Assembly: GCA_051453625.1 (NCBI GenBank) | Contig: JBOZIK010000001.1 | Location: forward strand, 148,272,420 to 148,336,419 | Direction: 5' to 3' | Origin: Welwitschia mirabilis | Lineage: Eukaryota; Gnetophyta; Gnetopsida; Welwitschiales | Length of the DNA: 64,000 bases | The notes under the pieces: generated by a model | What the model saw: only the letters and a program-made list of their open reading frames with translations | The model's database searches: none | Told to the model about the DNA's origin: nothing | Program-made: the position numbers and the translations under genes | In this document: positions 46,615-57,900 of the stretch, piece by piece | Layout of the letters: the number at the start of each line of letters is the position of its first letter | How positions within the stretch are numbered: the stretch's first letter is position 1

Positions 46615-47811
46615 TGTTGCAATGTGTATTTAAACAAACATGATATCCTTAGTTAAATCCTTTTAATCATGAATATATGTACAAACACAACATACTAATA
46701 TAGAGGAGAGTTAACCTGAATATTGTAATTCATTAAAGGCACTAGGCTCAAAGCAAGAGAATTGATTTAAGTAATGCATTTTTATGTTTAAATAATGCAA
46801 AATTCAAACTAGTCTAAATGCAATATTTATCTGGAAATTAAATCTCTGTTACTAATATTATCCCTATATAACCTAGATCAATCAAGGGAACTATTACCAA
46901 TTCTAACTAACCTAAGATATTAAATGCATTAAATAGAATATGAAAAATATGTAATGATTAATCTAGGAGATATAAAATGTAATGTAAATTCCTAGACTAA
47001 CATTTTCAACCTTGATATAGATTGTCCTTGATGACTTATATTACAAATTAAGATGTTATGAAATCATCAACAACATAAGTCATATGGGACATATATGAAT
47101 AAAACTAAAAAGCTAATTTCCATTAAAATTTAAACAAGAATCTTGTTATAAAGTATTATCATCTTAATTAATGAGACATTGCCTAGCACCAAGGAAAACT
47201 CCTCTTTGAAACTAACAAATAGACCTTTTACCCTTTGATGTCTTGTCATCATAATTTCTAGTGCCAAAGAAGATGATAAGAGTCAAGGGTAAAGGCAACA
47301 TTTATTAATAATAATAGAGTAAAAAATAGTAAATCTAATAGAAATAATCGAAATCCTAACAGTGCATGGAAAGCACATAATACATTACACAAGTTTAATA
47401 AAGTTTAGTACATTAACTAAAATGAGGTGTTATCTTTCTTGTCATCTGAATGATGGTGGTGATAATGTCATGTCAAGAGAGTTCTATATTTAACCTTCAT
47501 ATCAATTCAATCATCATCCTAATCAACATGCAGGTGATGTCATCTAGGTAATCATCTGGATGATGAAGGAAATGAAAAACTTGTTGAAGCTTTTCAATTA
47601 AGTGAATTTGATCTTGTAGAACAAATATTCCTCCTTAAAGTATGAAGTATTATAATTGATCCAAAATGCCTCCAAATTTATTAGTAATTATGCATTTCGA
47701 TGATTTTCTTCTTAACTCTCAATAATCATTGTTTTCCATTTAAACTTATCAAAATTTCTTGTAAAACTACTAAAAATACCCATTAAAAACATGTAATTTG
47801 ATATTTCAATA
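46615..47811 (-). repeat. LTR E (5' LTR of the tandem element)
   Basis: It starts TGTTGCAATGTGTATTTAAA and ends TATTTCAATA, next to the right GTTCT duplication. It is slightly shorter than B and D. A primer-binding site adjoins its low-coordinate side. Confidence 0.9.
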
Positions 47812-47816
47812 GTTCT
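47812..47816. other. target-site duplication GTTCT, right copy
   Basis: It follows LTR E directly and is identical to 10329-10333. Confidence 0.9.
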
Positions 47817-48270
47817 AGGAACTTGTTTCAATTTTTATAAAGTTTTTTTAAGTCTAGAGACATGCCTCAATTCTTGCAGATCTAAAAATCCTCTAGGTTG
47901 ATCCACATATATCTCTTCATTAAGTGCACTATCTAAGAAAGCACTTTTTACATCTATTTGAAAAACTCTAAAATTTTTAAAAGTTGTAAATGAAAGAAAT
48001 ATTCTATTACTATCTAACCTAGCCATAGTATTAAAGGTATCTTCTACAATAATTCCTTCAATCTAATGGTATCTTTTAGTCACTAGTCTTATCTTGTTTT
48101 TTATCACATTATTGTGTTCATCACGTTTGTTCTTAAAGATCAATTTTATTTTAATCACATTCTAATACTTAGGTATTTTAACTAGCTTTTAAATATCATT
48201 TATCTAAAATTACTATAACTCCTTTTACATTTCCATCATCCATTTCTTATGAGCTTTAGCTTCTTCATAG
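47817..48270 (-). pseudogene. copia-alpha-1 reverse transcriptase, N-terminal half
   Basis: A 63-codon minus-strand frame (47835-48026) reads MARLDSNRIFLSFTTFKNFR, then VFQIDVKSAFLDSALNEEIY and VDQPRGFLDLQELRHVSRLK. Upstream, in other frames, are KIRLVTKRYH and IEGIIVEDTF. The last residues before the insertion are LKQVPR, and TWYEKL continues at 10328 downward. This is unmistakable copia RT. Confidence 0.9.
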
Positions 48271-48689
48271 CGCTTCAACTTAACTTTAGACACACAACAC
48301 ACACAAGCAAAAAAGTACTTAAATGAATATCTAGTATGCACCCTAGAATTTATAGCTACAATAAATGATCCTTTAATTCTTTAATATGGTTTGTATCTAA
48401 TTCTTGTTTTGTTTCATTTTCCTTTCTTTTTGTATATTTCTTATCATTTGTGTAATTTTATAAGAGATTTTCTTCATCATCTATAAATAATGATTTGGAA
48501 GTAGTATTATATATTTGTAGATTTATAGATTATTATATCATTAGGCTTAATTTATTAAAGGCTCTATAAGCTCTACTTCTAGTGGAGTATCTAATAAAAG
48601 GTTCTTTATCTACTTTAGACTAAAATTTAATTAAACATTTTCTATATTTTAAAATAAAATATTTATTTCTAAAGACTTTAAAACAAGAT

Positions 48690-49250
48690 ATGTTTAATTC
48701 TCTTTCTTCCTAAATCTCATAGGAACCTTATCCATATGAGGTATTAGATATAATCTATTGATGATATAGCATGAAGTACTTACAACTTCAGCCCAAAATA
48801 TTCTTGGAACCTCCTTATTATTCAGCATTATTCTTGTCATCTATTATATAACTTTGTTTTTCCTTTTAGCTATCCCATTTTGTTGTGAATTTTTTAGTTC
48901 TAAAAACACATGATCAATCCCATTATCCACACAATAGTTTTTAAAATAATAGTTTTCAAATTTTTGTCCATAATCACTTCTTGTCATGAATTTAATAGAG
49001 TATGCTTTTTCATTCTGAATTTAGTTGCAAACTTCAACAAATATTTTGAATTTTTTAGGTTTATTTTCTATGAAGAAAACCCAATTAAATCTAGAGTAGT
49101 CTTTAATCATTACAAAAACTATCATTTTACTTCTAGGATTTTGGTTTTAGAAGGACCTATTAAGATTATATGGGTAAGTTCAAGAGGCATAGATATGAAG
49201 ACTAAGTTCTTACTTTCATTGGAGGTTTTGATGAGCATCAAATAACTCAT
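48690..49250 (-). pseudogene. copia-alpha-1 integrase core, degraded
   Basis: Minus-strand pieces: MIKDYSRFNWVFFIENKPKK, TRSDYGQKFENYYFKNY (catalytic Asp kept), QQNGIAKRKNKVI, MTRIMLNNKEVPRIFWAEVV and STSCYIINRLYLIPHMDKVP. This order matches the rve core of copia. The open plus-strand frame at 48910-49245 is only its complement. Confidence 0.85.
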
Positions 49251-49760
49251 GTTTATTAATATTAATTTTAGAGATTCCTCTTATAATTTTCTTTTGATAA
49301 GTCTTTTAAGTTCATCATAGTTTACATGTTATAACATTGGTATCATAACCCTTCTTGGTTAACTTGTGAAAAATGATATAGGAAATAGGGCTACTTAATA
49401 CTATAAACATTATCTCTTCTATTTTATTTAAGAATAATCGCATCTATTCTATCATGTCAAATTTCATACATTTAACTATCAAAAACAAATCTATGACCTT
49501 TATTACAAATTTATCTAATACTAACCAAATTATATTTAAGACCATCTACACATAAAACTTTGTTAATTTTAGACATGTTACATCCAGCAATGATTTTTAT
49601 GCCTTTAAGTTTTATTCTTCTGTCATTCATAAAGATCACATATTTTCCATTAAAGTCATCTAGACATTAAAATATTGATTTAGTATCTATCATATGATAA
49701 GAGCAACTACTATCTAAGAACTAGTAAGTTTTACTACTAGCATTGAAATCTATTTGTATT
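49250..49760 (-). pseudogene. copia-alpha-1 protease and pre-integrase region, degraded
   Basis: Minus strand FLDSSCSYHMIDTKSIF (DSS in place of the catalytic DSG), then RRIKLKGIKIIAGCNMSKIN, KVLCVDGLKYNLVSIR and NKGHRFVFDS. The pre-integrase zinc-binding region that should follow (about 49250-49400) is poorly preserved (NLKDLSKENYKRNL). Confidence 0.75.
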
Positions 49761-49963
49761 AATAAACTTTTTAAATTATTAGCCCTTACACACTTAGTTC
49801 TTTTGTACTATTATAAGGAAGCATTTTTAGAAAAAAATTAGAAAGGAAAAGTAGAATAATAACTTGAATAAATCATAACCTCTATGAAATTTCAAATTAA
49901 CTTAGAGTAACCTAAGTTTACACAAAAATAATAGGTAATCTTTGAAATAAAATTATTATTTTG

Positions 49964-50433
49964 TTAAGTTACTTGATTAGAAGAAGTGGATGATTTTGAG
50001 AAAGGAAATCTAATGTCTCTTTCATCATGGACTAATTCTAATATTCTAAGCATTTTTTCTAATTTTCTAGAGCTATTATAAAATTTACTTACAAAATGAG
50101 ATAAATTTTTTACCTCTTGAAGCAATTCTTTGTTATACATTTGAATTTTCTTATAATTGACCTCTAAAGCTTCGTTTTCCTTATTTAGAGATCTCACTGT
50201 CCTATTTAGTGCATTGCTAGATTTTTACACTTTGAGTATAATTCTTAATACTTATCCTTTAAATCTTCTTCGTATTTTCCTATAATATCTAAGTCATCTA
50301 GTTTAGGTGAAGAGAAAGTTTCATTTAAGATTGGGACTGTTTTCATAAAGAAGAGTCTTCTATTACATTTTGGTTCTTGAACAAATTTGCTATCTTTTTT
50401 ACCATTCAAGTTACTCAAAATTCTCATAGACAA
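49964..50433 (-). pseudogene. copia-alpha-1 gag-pol spacer with coiled-coil segment
   Basis: Two open minus-strand frames. The one at 49964-50197 is a charged heptad-rich segment (NKENEALEVNYKKIQMYNKE) followed by VKNLSHFVSKFYNSSRKLEK, which has a close counterpart in copia-alpha-2 at 15990-16040. The one at 50245-50433 is basic then acidic (KLDDLDIIGKYEEDLKDKY). This is the usual region between the zinc knuckle and the protease of long-gag copia elements. Confidence 0.7.
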
Positions 50434-50499
50434 GGGTATTTTATATCTTCTCTAATTTCTTTTTATATTTAATTATTCATTTGCAACATGTCCATGTTA

Positions 50500-51385
50500 T
50501 TTATAGGCATAGCATTAGATCTCCTTTATGTTCTCTTAATATGTTCTTAGTTTAAATTGATCTCTCTTTGAATCTTCTATTAATTTCCTATATCTTCTTT
50601 TCTTATATAATAATTTTTTAAATCTTCTCGATAATAATTCAATTTCATCTTATTCAATCTCTTAAATTTTACTTCATATTTCATACTTTTTGAAGCAAGA
50701 TTCTTCTTCTTATCTTTAGGACATTTTAGCTTATAATTTTGAAGATTATCTTGTAATTCATGTAGGGACATTAGGTTAATGTTTTTACTTTCTTTAAGGG
50801 TAGTTATCTTTAGATTACAACACTTGGGAATATATCTTAAGACTTTTCTTACCACTTTTTTTTTTATTCATCTTTTCTCCTAGTCTCACCATTAAGTCCA
50901 CTATATCTGTCAATCTGACAAAGATCTCCTAAAGAGTTTCTTCATCCTTAATATGAATAACTTTAAACTTAATGATGAGTACTTGTTTTACAGTGGAAAT
51001 CCTTCAAGAGGTACTTCAAGAATGTCACATGTGTCTTTGATAGTTTTGCAATTTACAAATCTCTTAACTTATTTTATATAAATAGCATACAAAATAGCAT
51101 TAAGAGTATGGGCATCACCATTGTATTAGCTTTATGAATAGGAGTCCATTGATTTGTCAATTTCAAAATTATTTTGGTATTTATAATACTATTATGTTTG
51201 ATTATTGTGATGTAATTGCATCCATTATAAATTACCTATTCTATATCCACATTAATGGATCTAAGGAAAATTCTCATAAGCATGGTTAGTTCCATCAAAC
51301 AATAGTGGATTTTCAATAGAGAATCCATCTAATGGATTAATTATGGCTAGAGCTATGAGTCAAGATTTATTAGAATCTATTATTG
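50500..51385 (-). pseudogene. copia-alpha-1 gag (UBN2-type), degraded
   Basis: A 91-codon frame (50580-50855) reads VRKVLRYIPKCCNLKITTLK, then ESKNINLMSLHELQDNLQNY, the standard copia gag block (VRKILRSLP..W..KVTAI.EAKDL..LSLEEL.G.L). Next to it a zinc knuckle begins CYAYK (50513-50524), with the second Cys again Tyr as in copia-alpha-2, followed by HGHVANE. The N-terminal part toward 51385 is poorly preserved. Confidence 0.8.
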
Positions 51386-51389
51386 AGTC

Positions 51390-51408
51390 AAACTAATTTG
51401 ATACTAAA
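51390..51408 (-). other. primer-binding site of copia-alpha-1
   Basis: On the minus strand TTTAGTATCAAATTAGTTT follows the LTR end GATCCTTCA. It is a decayed TTTGGTATCAGAGC initiator tRNA-Met site. Confidence 0.75.
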
Positions 51409-52455
51409 TGAAGGATCTACAAATCCTAAAGGGGGTGTGAATAGGTTTTTCATAAAGATATTACTCTTAAAAATTATTCAAACTAATATAATAATATATT
51501 TGAATACAAATGTAAAGAGATATTAGAAATAATTTAAAGAGAGATAATAGATAAAACAATTGAAATAAAAAACTAAAAATCATGCACTACACAAAATGAT
51601 TTTTACTAGTTTAAGAAATGTTCTTACCTCACTCTTAGCTATCATCTTTGATCCCAATCTATCTTGGATCTTTATTGCTTTCTTTCTAGTTTTTTAAGTC
51701 AATCTGTAACCTTTAGAAATATACTTATTATGGCTTAGTCTCAACCTTTATAGAATAAAGATTTTAATAAGGGTAGTATACTTGAGTGCATTAGCTTCAT
51801 CCAATTTAAAGTTTAATAATGATGAAATATGTTGCTAGGAAGGTAATTCATAAGTACAAGCTCATACAGTGTAGTGAATTGCTTTGAACAATAGATATCA
51901 AATGTACATATGTTATTTCTTGGAGAAAAATCAGTTTTCCAATAGTTCCTATTCACTTCTTTATATAAGAGATAGTTTTAGTACATTGAAAAGTGAATCT
52001 GACACTCCAATAACTAAAAATGGAAAGGAGTAATGTCTATAAATTAGTTTAAAAAGTTATACTTTTACTTTAATTAATCAACCCCTTAAAACATCTAGTT
52101 AACTTGATTGATTATTATTGCTTAATTTTGTTGACTCCTCTTTCTGCTGGTTAACCTAATTAGCTTATGTTACATGTTTTAGTAAATCCCATTTAATATT
52201 TGTTCAATTGCCTTTGCCCATACCTAGTTGACCCCTTATGGGATTTGATCAACTTTCTTTGTCTAGGTTTAATCAACTCCTTCTTGAATCTGGTAGACCC
52301 CTTGTGAAATTAACATTTTTTAAATAAGAACAAGATCTAATAAAAATATTATCTTACATCTAACTTTTCTGGACTAAATAACCTAAAATATTTACAACAC
52401 ATTTAAATATAGAATATATATTAGTTTGACATCAATTTGGCAACATAACTCAACA
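51409..52455 (-). repeat. 5' LTR of copia-alpha-1
   Basis: On the minus strand it starts TGTTGAGTTATGTTGCC and ends GATCCTTCA. It is complete and without N. It aligns with 4894-5760 and shares its ends with the LTRs of copia-alpha-2. Confidence 0.9.
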
Positions 52456-53940
52456 CTATGTTGTATTTATTTTATTATTTATACATCTCATATTTGTTAA
52501 GATATCTTATTTTTATATTAATAAACTTATGTTATTAAAATGAATTAGAATTATAATGTACTTCTTATAATCTTTCAGATATAAGTAAAATCATGATCTG
52601 TAGTAGAATGTGGATTTAATTATAGGCTTGATCTAGCAATCTAGTTGATTTATTTTATCATTTGATGGATTCCTTTCCATACCTATAATATTGAATTTTA
52701 TATTTTATTCTTTTATTTTGATAATTATTAATTTGTAACTAATCCTTATAGCTTTAGTGTAATTTGCATGTTTTTTATGGAAGACATCATTGTCTCATTA
52801 TTAATTTGTGTCCATTATGCTACAATCACAAATTTTAAATCATCATTAAATAACATTTCATGTTGAATATCTATAGTTGCATATGTTTTATAGGTTTCTT
52901 TTGTTTCTTTAACTTTTTTTTTGTAATTCTTTAAATCATAAGTACATATTAGCTTATATAACTTAATAATTATCATTTATAATAATGATACAAAGGTACA
53001 TCATTTTATTTTCAATTCAAAAAAACTCTATTGAATTAAGATCCAAAATTTAAGGGCTATTAATTTATTATTAGGTTTTAAGGTATGGTTTTTTTATAAA
53101 TCCTACCACTTTAGTTTACATGTAAGTGTGCATATTAATATGTAAATATGTTTCTTATCTTCTGACATTTATTCAATATCAGATTACTATTTTTCTATGA
53201 TTTTGAAAAGTTGAATAATAGACTGGTAACATTAGCATTTTTATGAGTACTCTACAATTTTAATTGAAATTAAATTTTATATTTTCATTTCATTTTACAT
53301 TTGTTTCATTATGTCATAGTATTATAGTTCTCTCATGTAATCATACTGTAGCTTTATTATTTCAATATTTTATTGTGGGATTAATTTTTGGAATTTATTC
53401 AAGTCTAGCATTAGAAATTTAAACGTTTCTAAAACTCTTCTAAATCTAAATATGTGTGTTTTGATTGAGTTTATCATCTTTATATAACATAGTTTAATTC
53501 TGTCATTATGATAGTAATAAATATAACTTTAATTTTTCTAAATCATTACATCTTTCATGTAAATATGAAATCTTACTCATTACTAATTACAAGAGTAATT
53601 TTTTTATATTGTCAACTTTAATAATGAATGTATTTGCAGAAAATCCAATGTTTTAAAATAATAATGTAAACCTAAAAGTTTAATGGTATAATAAATGATG
53701 TATAACCTATCTTGTTTTGAAATAATATTACAAGAGTAGCTAATTTATAAATCCATAGTAAAATCAACCTTTGTCATGAATATTTATATCAAAAAAATGT
53801 TAGAAATGATTGCTTTAAATCATTCTTGATAAACTATCTTCTAATAGTTATATAGTTAAAGCATGAATAACCTTATCTGAATTTGTAAGAAAATGAAAGT
53901 TTCATTAACATAAATTATCTTACTTATTAATTGCTTGTTT
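52456..53940. other. unassigned; probably 5' part of the Athila-type element
   Basis: No open frame or clear LTR end. TGGTAACATTAGCATT near 53224 could be a much-decayed tRNA-Asp primer site, since it lies about 750 bp before the gag motif, but this is speculative. The right-hand target duplication of copia-alpha-1 should start at 52456; its partner was not found. Confidence 0.35.
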
Positions 53941-53954
53941 AAAAAACTAGTCAT

Positions 53955-54260
53955 TTTTAATTACACTCTTTAAGAAAAAGCTAAACAATGGTATGTTCCC
54001 ATAAGCCTCTTTTCAGTACAACTAAGGATAAATTAAAAAAGTATATATTAAAAAATTTCTTCTCAATAGATAAATCCCAATATTTTAGAAGAGAAATTGT
54101 GAACTATAAATAAAATGGTAGGATAATCTTTCATGATATATGTGATAGATTCAAAAAAACCTAAAAACAAAATGTTCATAAGATGGTTATAAGCAAGTAA
54201 ATTTTGAACTCAAGTTATGATATCTCATAAACTTTTAGTTATGACTACATATCACTAATG
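53955..54260 (+). pseudogene. Athila-type gag, degraded
   Basis: L*EKAKQWY (about 53968) corresponds to the SLKDKAK.WL block of Athila/Tat gag. It is followed in shifting frames by KYILKNFFSIDKSQYFRREI and HDICDRFKK, matching KFLAKFFP..K...LRREI...W.RFKDLLR. No intact frame remains. Confidence 0.6.
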
Positions 54261-55279
54261 TTTTGAAAAGTTTGAGGAAAAATATTATCATAAAAATACA
54301 TAAACCATAGTATTTTATAAGGCTACATGTTGCCTAATTTTGGAGAGACGTAACCATTTTTTATCACTAACACTAATATTAGATATAATTCAATAATTCC
54401 TAGCTATGGTAAATTTATTAAGGGTATTATGATGCTTAATATAAAACATAATCTTAAAAGAAATACATTTTTAATATGAACCTTTAATTTTTTCACTAAG
54501 TAAAGATCTATATTCTTCTATTATTGCATATAGAATTAGTTAATACACTATTAATAAAATTCTTTTAAACCTTGAAATTAGCATAAGTCTAACACCTTAT
54601 TCCCTTCATGATTAAATAAGGATTAAAAATCTTGAAACATCTTACTTAGTAATTTAACTTACTACTAGATCTACTAGATAACATAAAGTCTTTAAACATT
54701 TTTGGTGAAACAAGATGAGTATTATTTTCTCATTAATTTTATGGTATTAGAAATGGAGCATAACCATGAAATGTTTTATCCTCTATTAAGAAGATGTTTT
54801 TTATTCATCACCAATGTTATAATGGACTAAATAACTAAGTTTGAAAAACTGACATTTAAAAATGTAGTTATAAAAATAAATTTTTTAATGTAGTTAAAGT
54901 AATGAATTAACATGAATATGAGGATTTTAATGAATTTAAAACCTTAAATTTAGATGATAATGAGACATTCATAACTCATGAAAATCCTTTAATACTAGAA
55001 ATACAAGAAGATATTAAGGATCTAATTGAATATTTTAATGTTATTCCTAAAGAATACGTATTTTCTTGAAAACAAAAATATTAACTTTTTTCTTAGGAAC
55101 CTATCAACTTCTTAAGTAGTATAGGTGTTCTATGAGAATTTGAACTTAAATAATTGATTTTTAACTTGAAATATTAATAGCAAGGAAAAGATAAAACATA
55201 TCCTCTAATTATTTCTAATTTTTAGAATCTAATAATGAAACAAAGTTTATTAAACTTTTTAAAAAATAATAAATCTATA

Positions 55280-56620
55280 GGATAAATTATTGTTATTATT
55301 AAATGGACAGATCCCAAGTTATTCATCCATAAGAAAAAAAGGGGGAAAAAGACAAAAATACTAGACCTATTATGGTAACTTAAAAAGTAATAATGTTAAC
55401 ATAGATGAAGTAGTAGAAAAAGAAGTTCTTAAATATTAAATGCTATAATTATATACTCGATATATGAGAGTATGAGTTACTCCTACATTTATATATCTTA
55501 AAAAATCAAGAGCATAGTAAAAGTTGAAAATGAATAATTAATAATTACTAGATTATCCACTAGATGGATAATTTATCTAAACTTTAGAAGACTTGATGAT
55601 ATTACTAAACACATCATTTTCTAATGTAATTCAGCAATTGAATCTTAGAACATGTCTTAGGAAATTTACATTTTTATAATTTAGGTGGTTATGTTAGGTT
55701 TAATAATGTATAAATTTTGTTTGAAGATAAAATAAAATAACTTACATATTTTCCTCTAGAAAATTTTCTAATAAAAATAGGTCATTAGATTATATAATTC
55801 CTTTAGTACCTTTCGCTCATATATGATAAAAATAATTCAAGTATCTTATAGAAAATTGAATATACATTTTCATAAAGGATTCTTCTATCTTTGAAGAAAT
55901 AATTGATGAAAATCTTAATAACTTAAAAAATATTCTTGGTTAAATGTATTAATGGCAATCTTACTCTAGGTTGTAAAAAATTTCAATTTATGGTGGATTA
56001 TGCATAATTTATGAACATACAATTTTAAACAAAGTTAAGAAAACTAACTTCAAAAAAGTAAAAATCACTAGAACTATAAGAAACCCAAAGAGTGTTAAAG
56101 ATGTAAGATTATTTCTAAGATATGCTTAGTGTTAGATATGATTCATATAATACTTTATTAAAATTATTTGATCCATATGTAAACTAGCTTTGTATGAAAT
56201 AAAGAAAATGAAAAATCATTTAAAAGTTTCAAAAGTTTACTAAATTTAACTTCTATCTTACAAATCCTTGATTGTCTTTATATTTTAAATTAATGTATTA
56301 TGTAAGTAATTAAGTCATAGGAGAAGTTCTTGAATTAAAGAGAACATAAGAAATCTTATGTTATGTTCCATGGAAGTAAGTCTCTTATTTATACTTAAAT
56401 TAACTATACTCTTATTAACAAAAATTTCTTGTATAACCTTTTACTTAGAATACTTTCATTCTTATCTTCTTAGAAAAATTTATCTCTTTTAGTCATTTTA
56501 CGTTTAGATACCTTCAAAATAACAATGACATCAAATTATCATTTAATTAGATGGATGTTCTTATCATAGTAACCTAATGTAGAAGTTAAAGGAGGAAAAA
56601 ACCAATTCTTAATCATTGTT
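55280..56620 (+). pseudogene. Athila-type RT and RNase H, degraded
   Basis: RT: KVENE*LIITRLSTRWIIYL and NFRRLDDITKH (about 55525) match VVKNE..L.PTR.TTGWRVCIDYRKLNDATRKDH. Then TLGCKKFQFMVDYA (about 55963) matches LNWEKCHFMV.EGI, and RNPKSVKDVRLFLRYA (about 56080) matches PP.SVK.VRSFLGHA. RNase H: KKSYVMFHGSKSLIYT*INY (about 56345) and FKITMTSNYHLIRWMF (about 56515), matching HAIYYASKTLNDAQ.NY and KDAKPRLIRW. The catalytic YVDD-type loop could not be read. Confidence 0.75.
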
Positions 56621-56639
56621 ATCACATTTATTTTATCAA

Positions 56640-57900
56640 TGATACATTTATATCCATTAATTATTTATTTTTCAATGAGAAATTTATCTATCTTTTATTT
56701 ATTTTGGATTTGTTTTTTTTCCTAATTACATTTCTAATTATATATTTCTCTTATCTTATTAAGCAAGAAGAAAATGGATTTCCTTCATAAGTCAATTGTT
56801 AATTCTAGAAATCATAGTTTATTTATAAGTATTAAAATGATTAGATCCTTAGATGATGTATTCCTTACGATGAGGTAATGGATGTCTTAAGATTATATTA
56901 GAAAGTTGTTTATGGATATCATCATTTAGCTATAAATTTTTTTTAAAGTATTACAAAAAGATTTATTATGATCAACTTTATTTAAAAATGTTTGTCTATA
57001 CTTTAAATCTTATTAAACTATTATAAATTAATTAATATTCATAAGAGAGATATCATGATTATTAATTAAATTACAGAATCTAATTTTTTTTATGTATAAG
57101 AAGTACCTCTTAAGGATAGTTATCTAATGTTTTACAATTCTTAATATATTTAAATTTACATTGATTATCTTAATAAAGAACAGAAGCTTAATCTTATAGG
57201 GATAATGATGCTAAAATGGGTATTAAGTTTCTTTATAAGAATATCTAATAACAATTTAATACTCTTAATGGCATTATTAGTGTTGGAGCTCTTCATCTTT
57301 GTAATGAAATCTTATGAAAAGTCTTAGATAAATGTAATATACTCCATAGGTTACCCACATATTACAACCTATAAGAAAATAACTTAATTAAAATATTTAA
57401 TGGATTAATTAATATTATCTTTAAGAAGACTATTCATTAGAGTAATAAATATTGACCACTAAAACTTAGTTATGTCATTTGAGCACATATAGTTACTTTT
57501 GAAATCTCTTTAGAAAATAGATATTAGTCTTTATAAAATTATGTTACCTTCTACTAATTACATTATACCATAAAGCATATTAGGCAATAAATCCCTTGAC
57601 TTCAATTTAGAAAAGGTCATAAGTTATAGAAAACTGAGTGTAAATTATTTAGAAGAAATACAAAATAAATCTTAGGAAAACATAAAAATCTTAAAATAAA
57701 TAATAAATTCCTTTCATGATTAATGTATCCTTAATAAAAATTTTGAACATGATAAGTTAGTATTTCTTTATAACTGAATACTCCATAAATCTTCTAAAAA
57801 ATTGTATTTAGATGGGCCAGTTAGTTTTAATTCTTATATGTATTTTCTTATTATGTTATTAAGATTTTATAACTTAAGTACAATCATTTATTTTAAGTTA
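56640..57900 (+). pseudogene. Athila-type integrase, degraded
   Basis: Fragments in several frames: MIRSLDDVF (about 56830), YHHLAINFF-type with KDLLWSTLFKNVC spacing (about 56925-56995, compare ILQ.GFYWPTLFKDA), HKAY*AI (about 57570, compare LEHKAYWAIK), FNLEKVISYRKLSVNYLEEI (about 57601, compare FD...A...RKLQL.ELEEIR), and a terminal block near 57740-57830 resembling VLLYNS.L.L.PGKL.SRW.GPF. This order is that of the Athila integrase with its C-terminal extension. Confidence 0.65.

Larger units (their letters stand above)
10334..47811 (-). mobile_element. level-2 element: tandem LTR-internal-LTR-internal-LTR, Athila-like, apparently non-autonomous
   Basis: Read on the minus strand: LTR E (47811-46615), primer site, internal I2, polypurine tract, LTR D (40445-39211), primer site, internal I1 (split by copia-alpha-2), polypurine tract, LTR B (11578-10334). 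Perfect GTTCT duplications lie outside LTR B and LTR E only, so one insertion was followed by tandem growth, most simply by unequal recombination between LTRs. Primer sites resemble a decayed tRNA-Asp complement (TGGCGCCGTTGCC-type), as in Athila. No RT, integrase or protease could be read in either internal unit, but an unknown ORF is shared by both. Confidence 0.85.
4894..52455 (-). mobile_element. copia-alpha-1: Ty1/copia element (level 1), outer host of the nest
   Basis: Read on the minus strand, the order is 5' LTR (52455-51409), primer site, gag, protease, integrase and the first half of RT (to 47812). A 37.5-kb insertion follows (10334-47811), then the rest of RT and RNase H (10333-9380), an extra 3' ORF, a polypurine tract and the 3' LTR (5760-4894). 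Gag-protease-integrase-RT order defines Ty1/copia. The long gag with a coiled spacer, the extra ORF after pol and the LTR ends TGTTGAGTTA...GATCCTTCA suit the SIRE (Maximus) or a related lineage. The same family reappears as copia-alpha-2. All frames are broken. The left terminus is obscured by fragment A. Confidence 0.85.
53941..57900 (+). mobile_element. Athila-type Ty3/gypsy element, coding remnant
   Basis: Gag, RT, RNase H and integrase remnants follow each other on the plus strand in gypsy order (RT before integrase). Individual blocks match Athila best (details under the parts). Neither LTR could be delimited, so the element is larger than the span given. Decay is heavy, with frameshifts every few tens of bases. 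Confidence 0.75.

Noticed and set aside
48910-49245. Plus-strand frame of 111 codons
   Set aside because: It lies exactly opposite the copia-alpha-1 integrase core, whose motifs read clearly on the minus strand.
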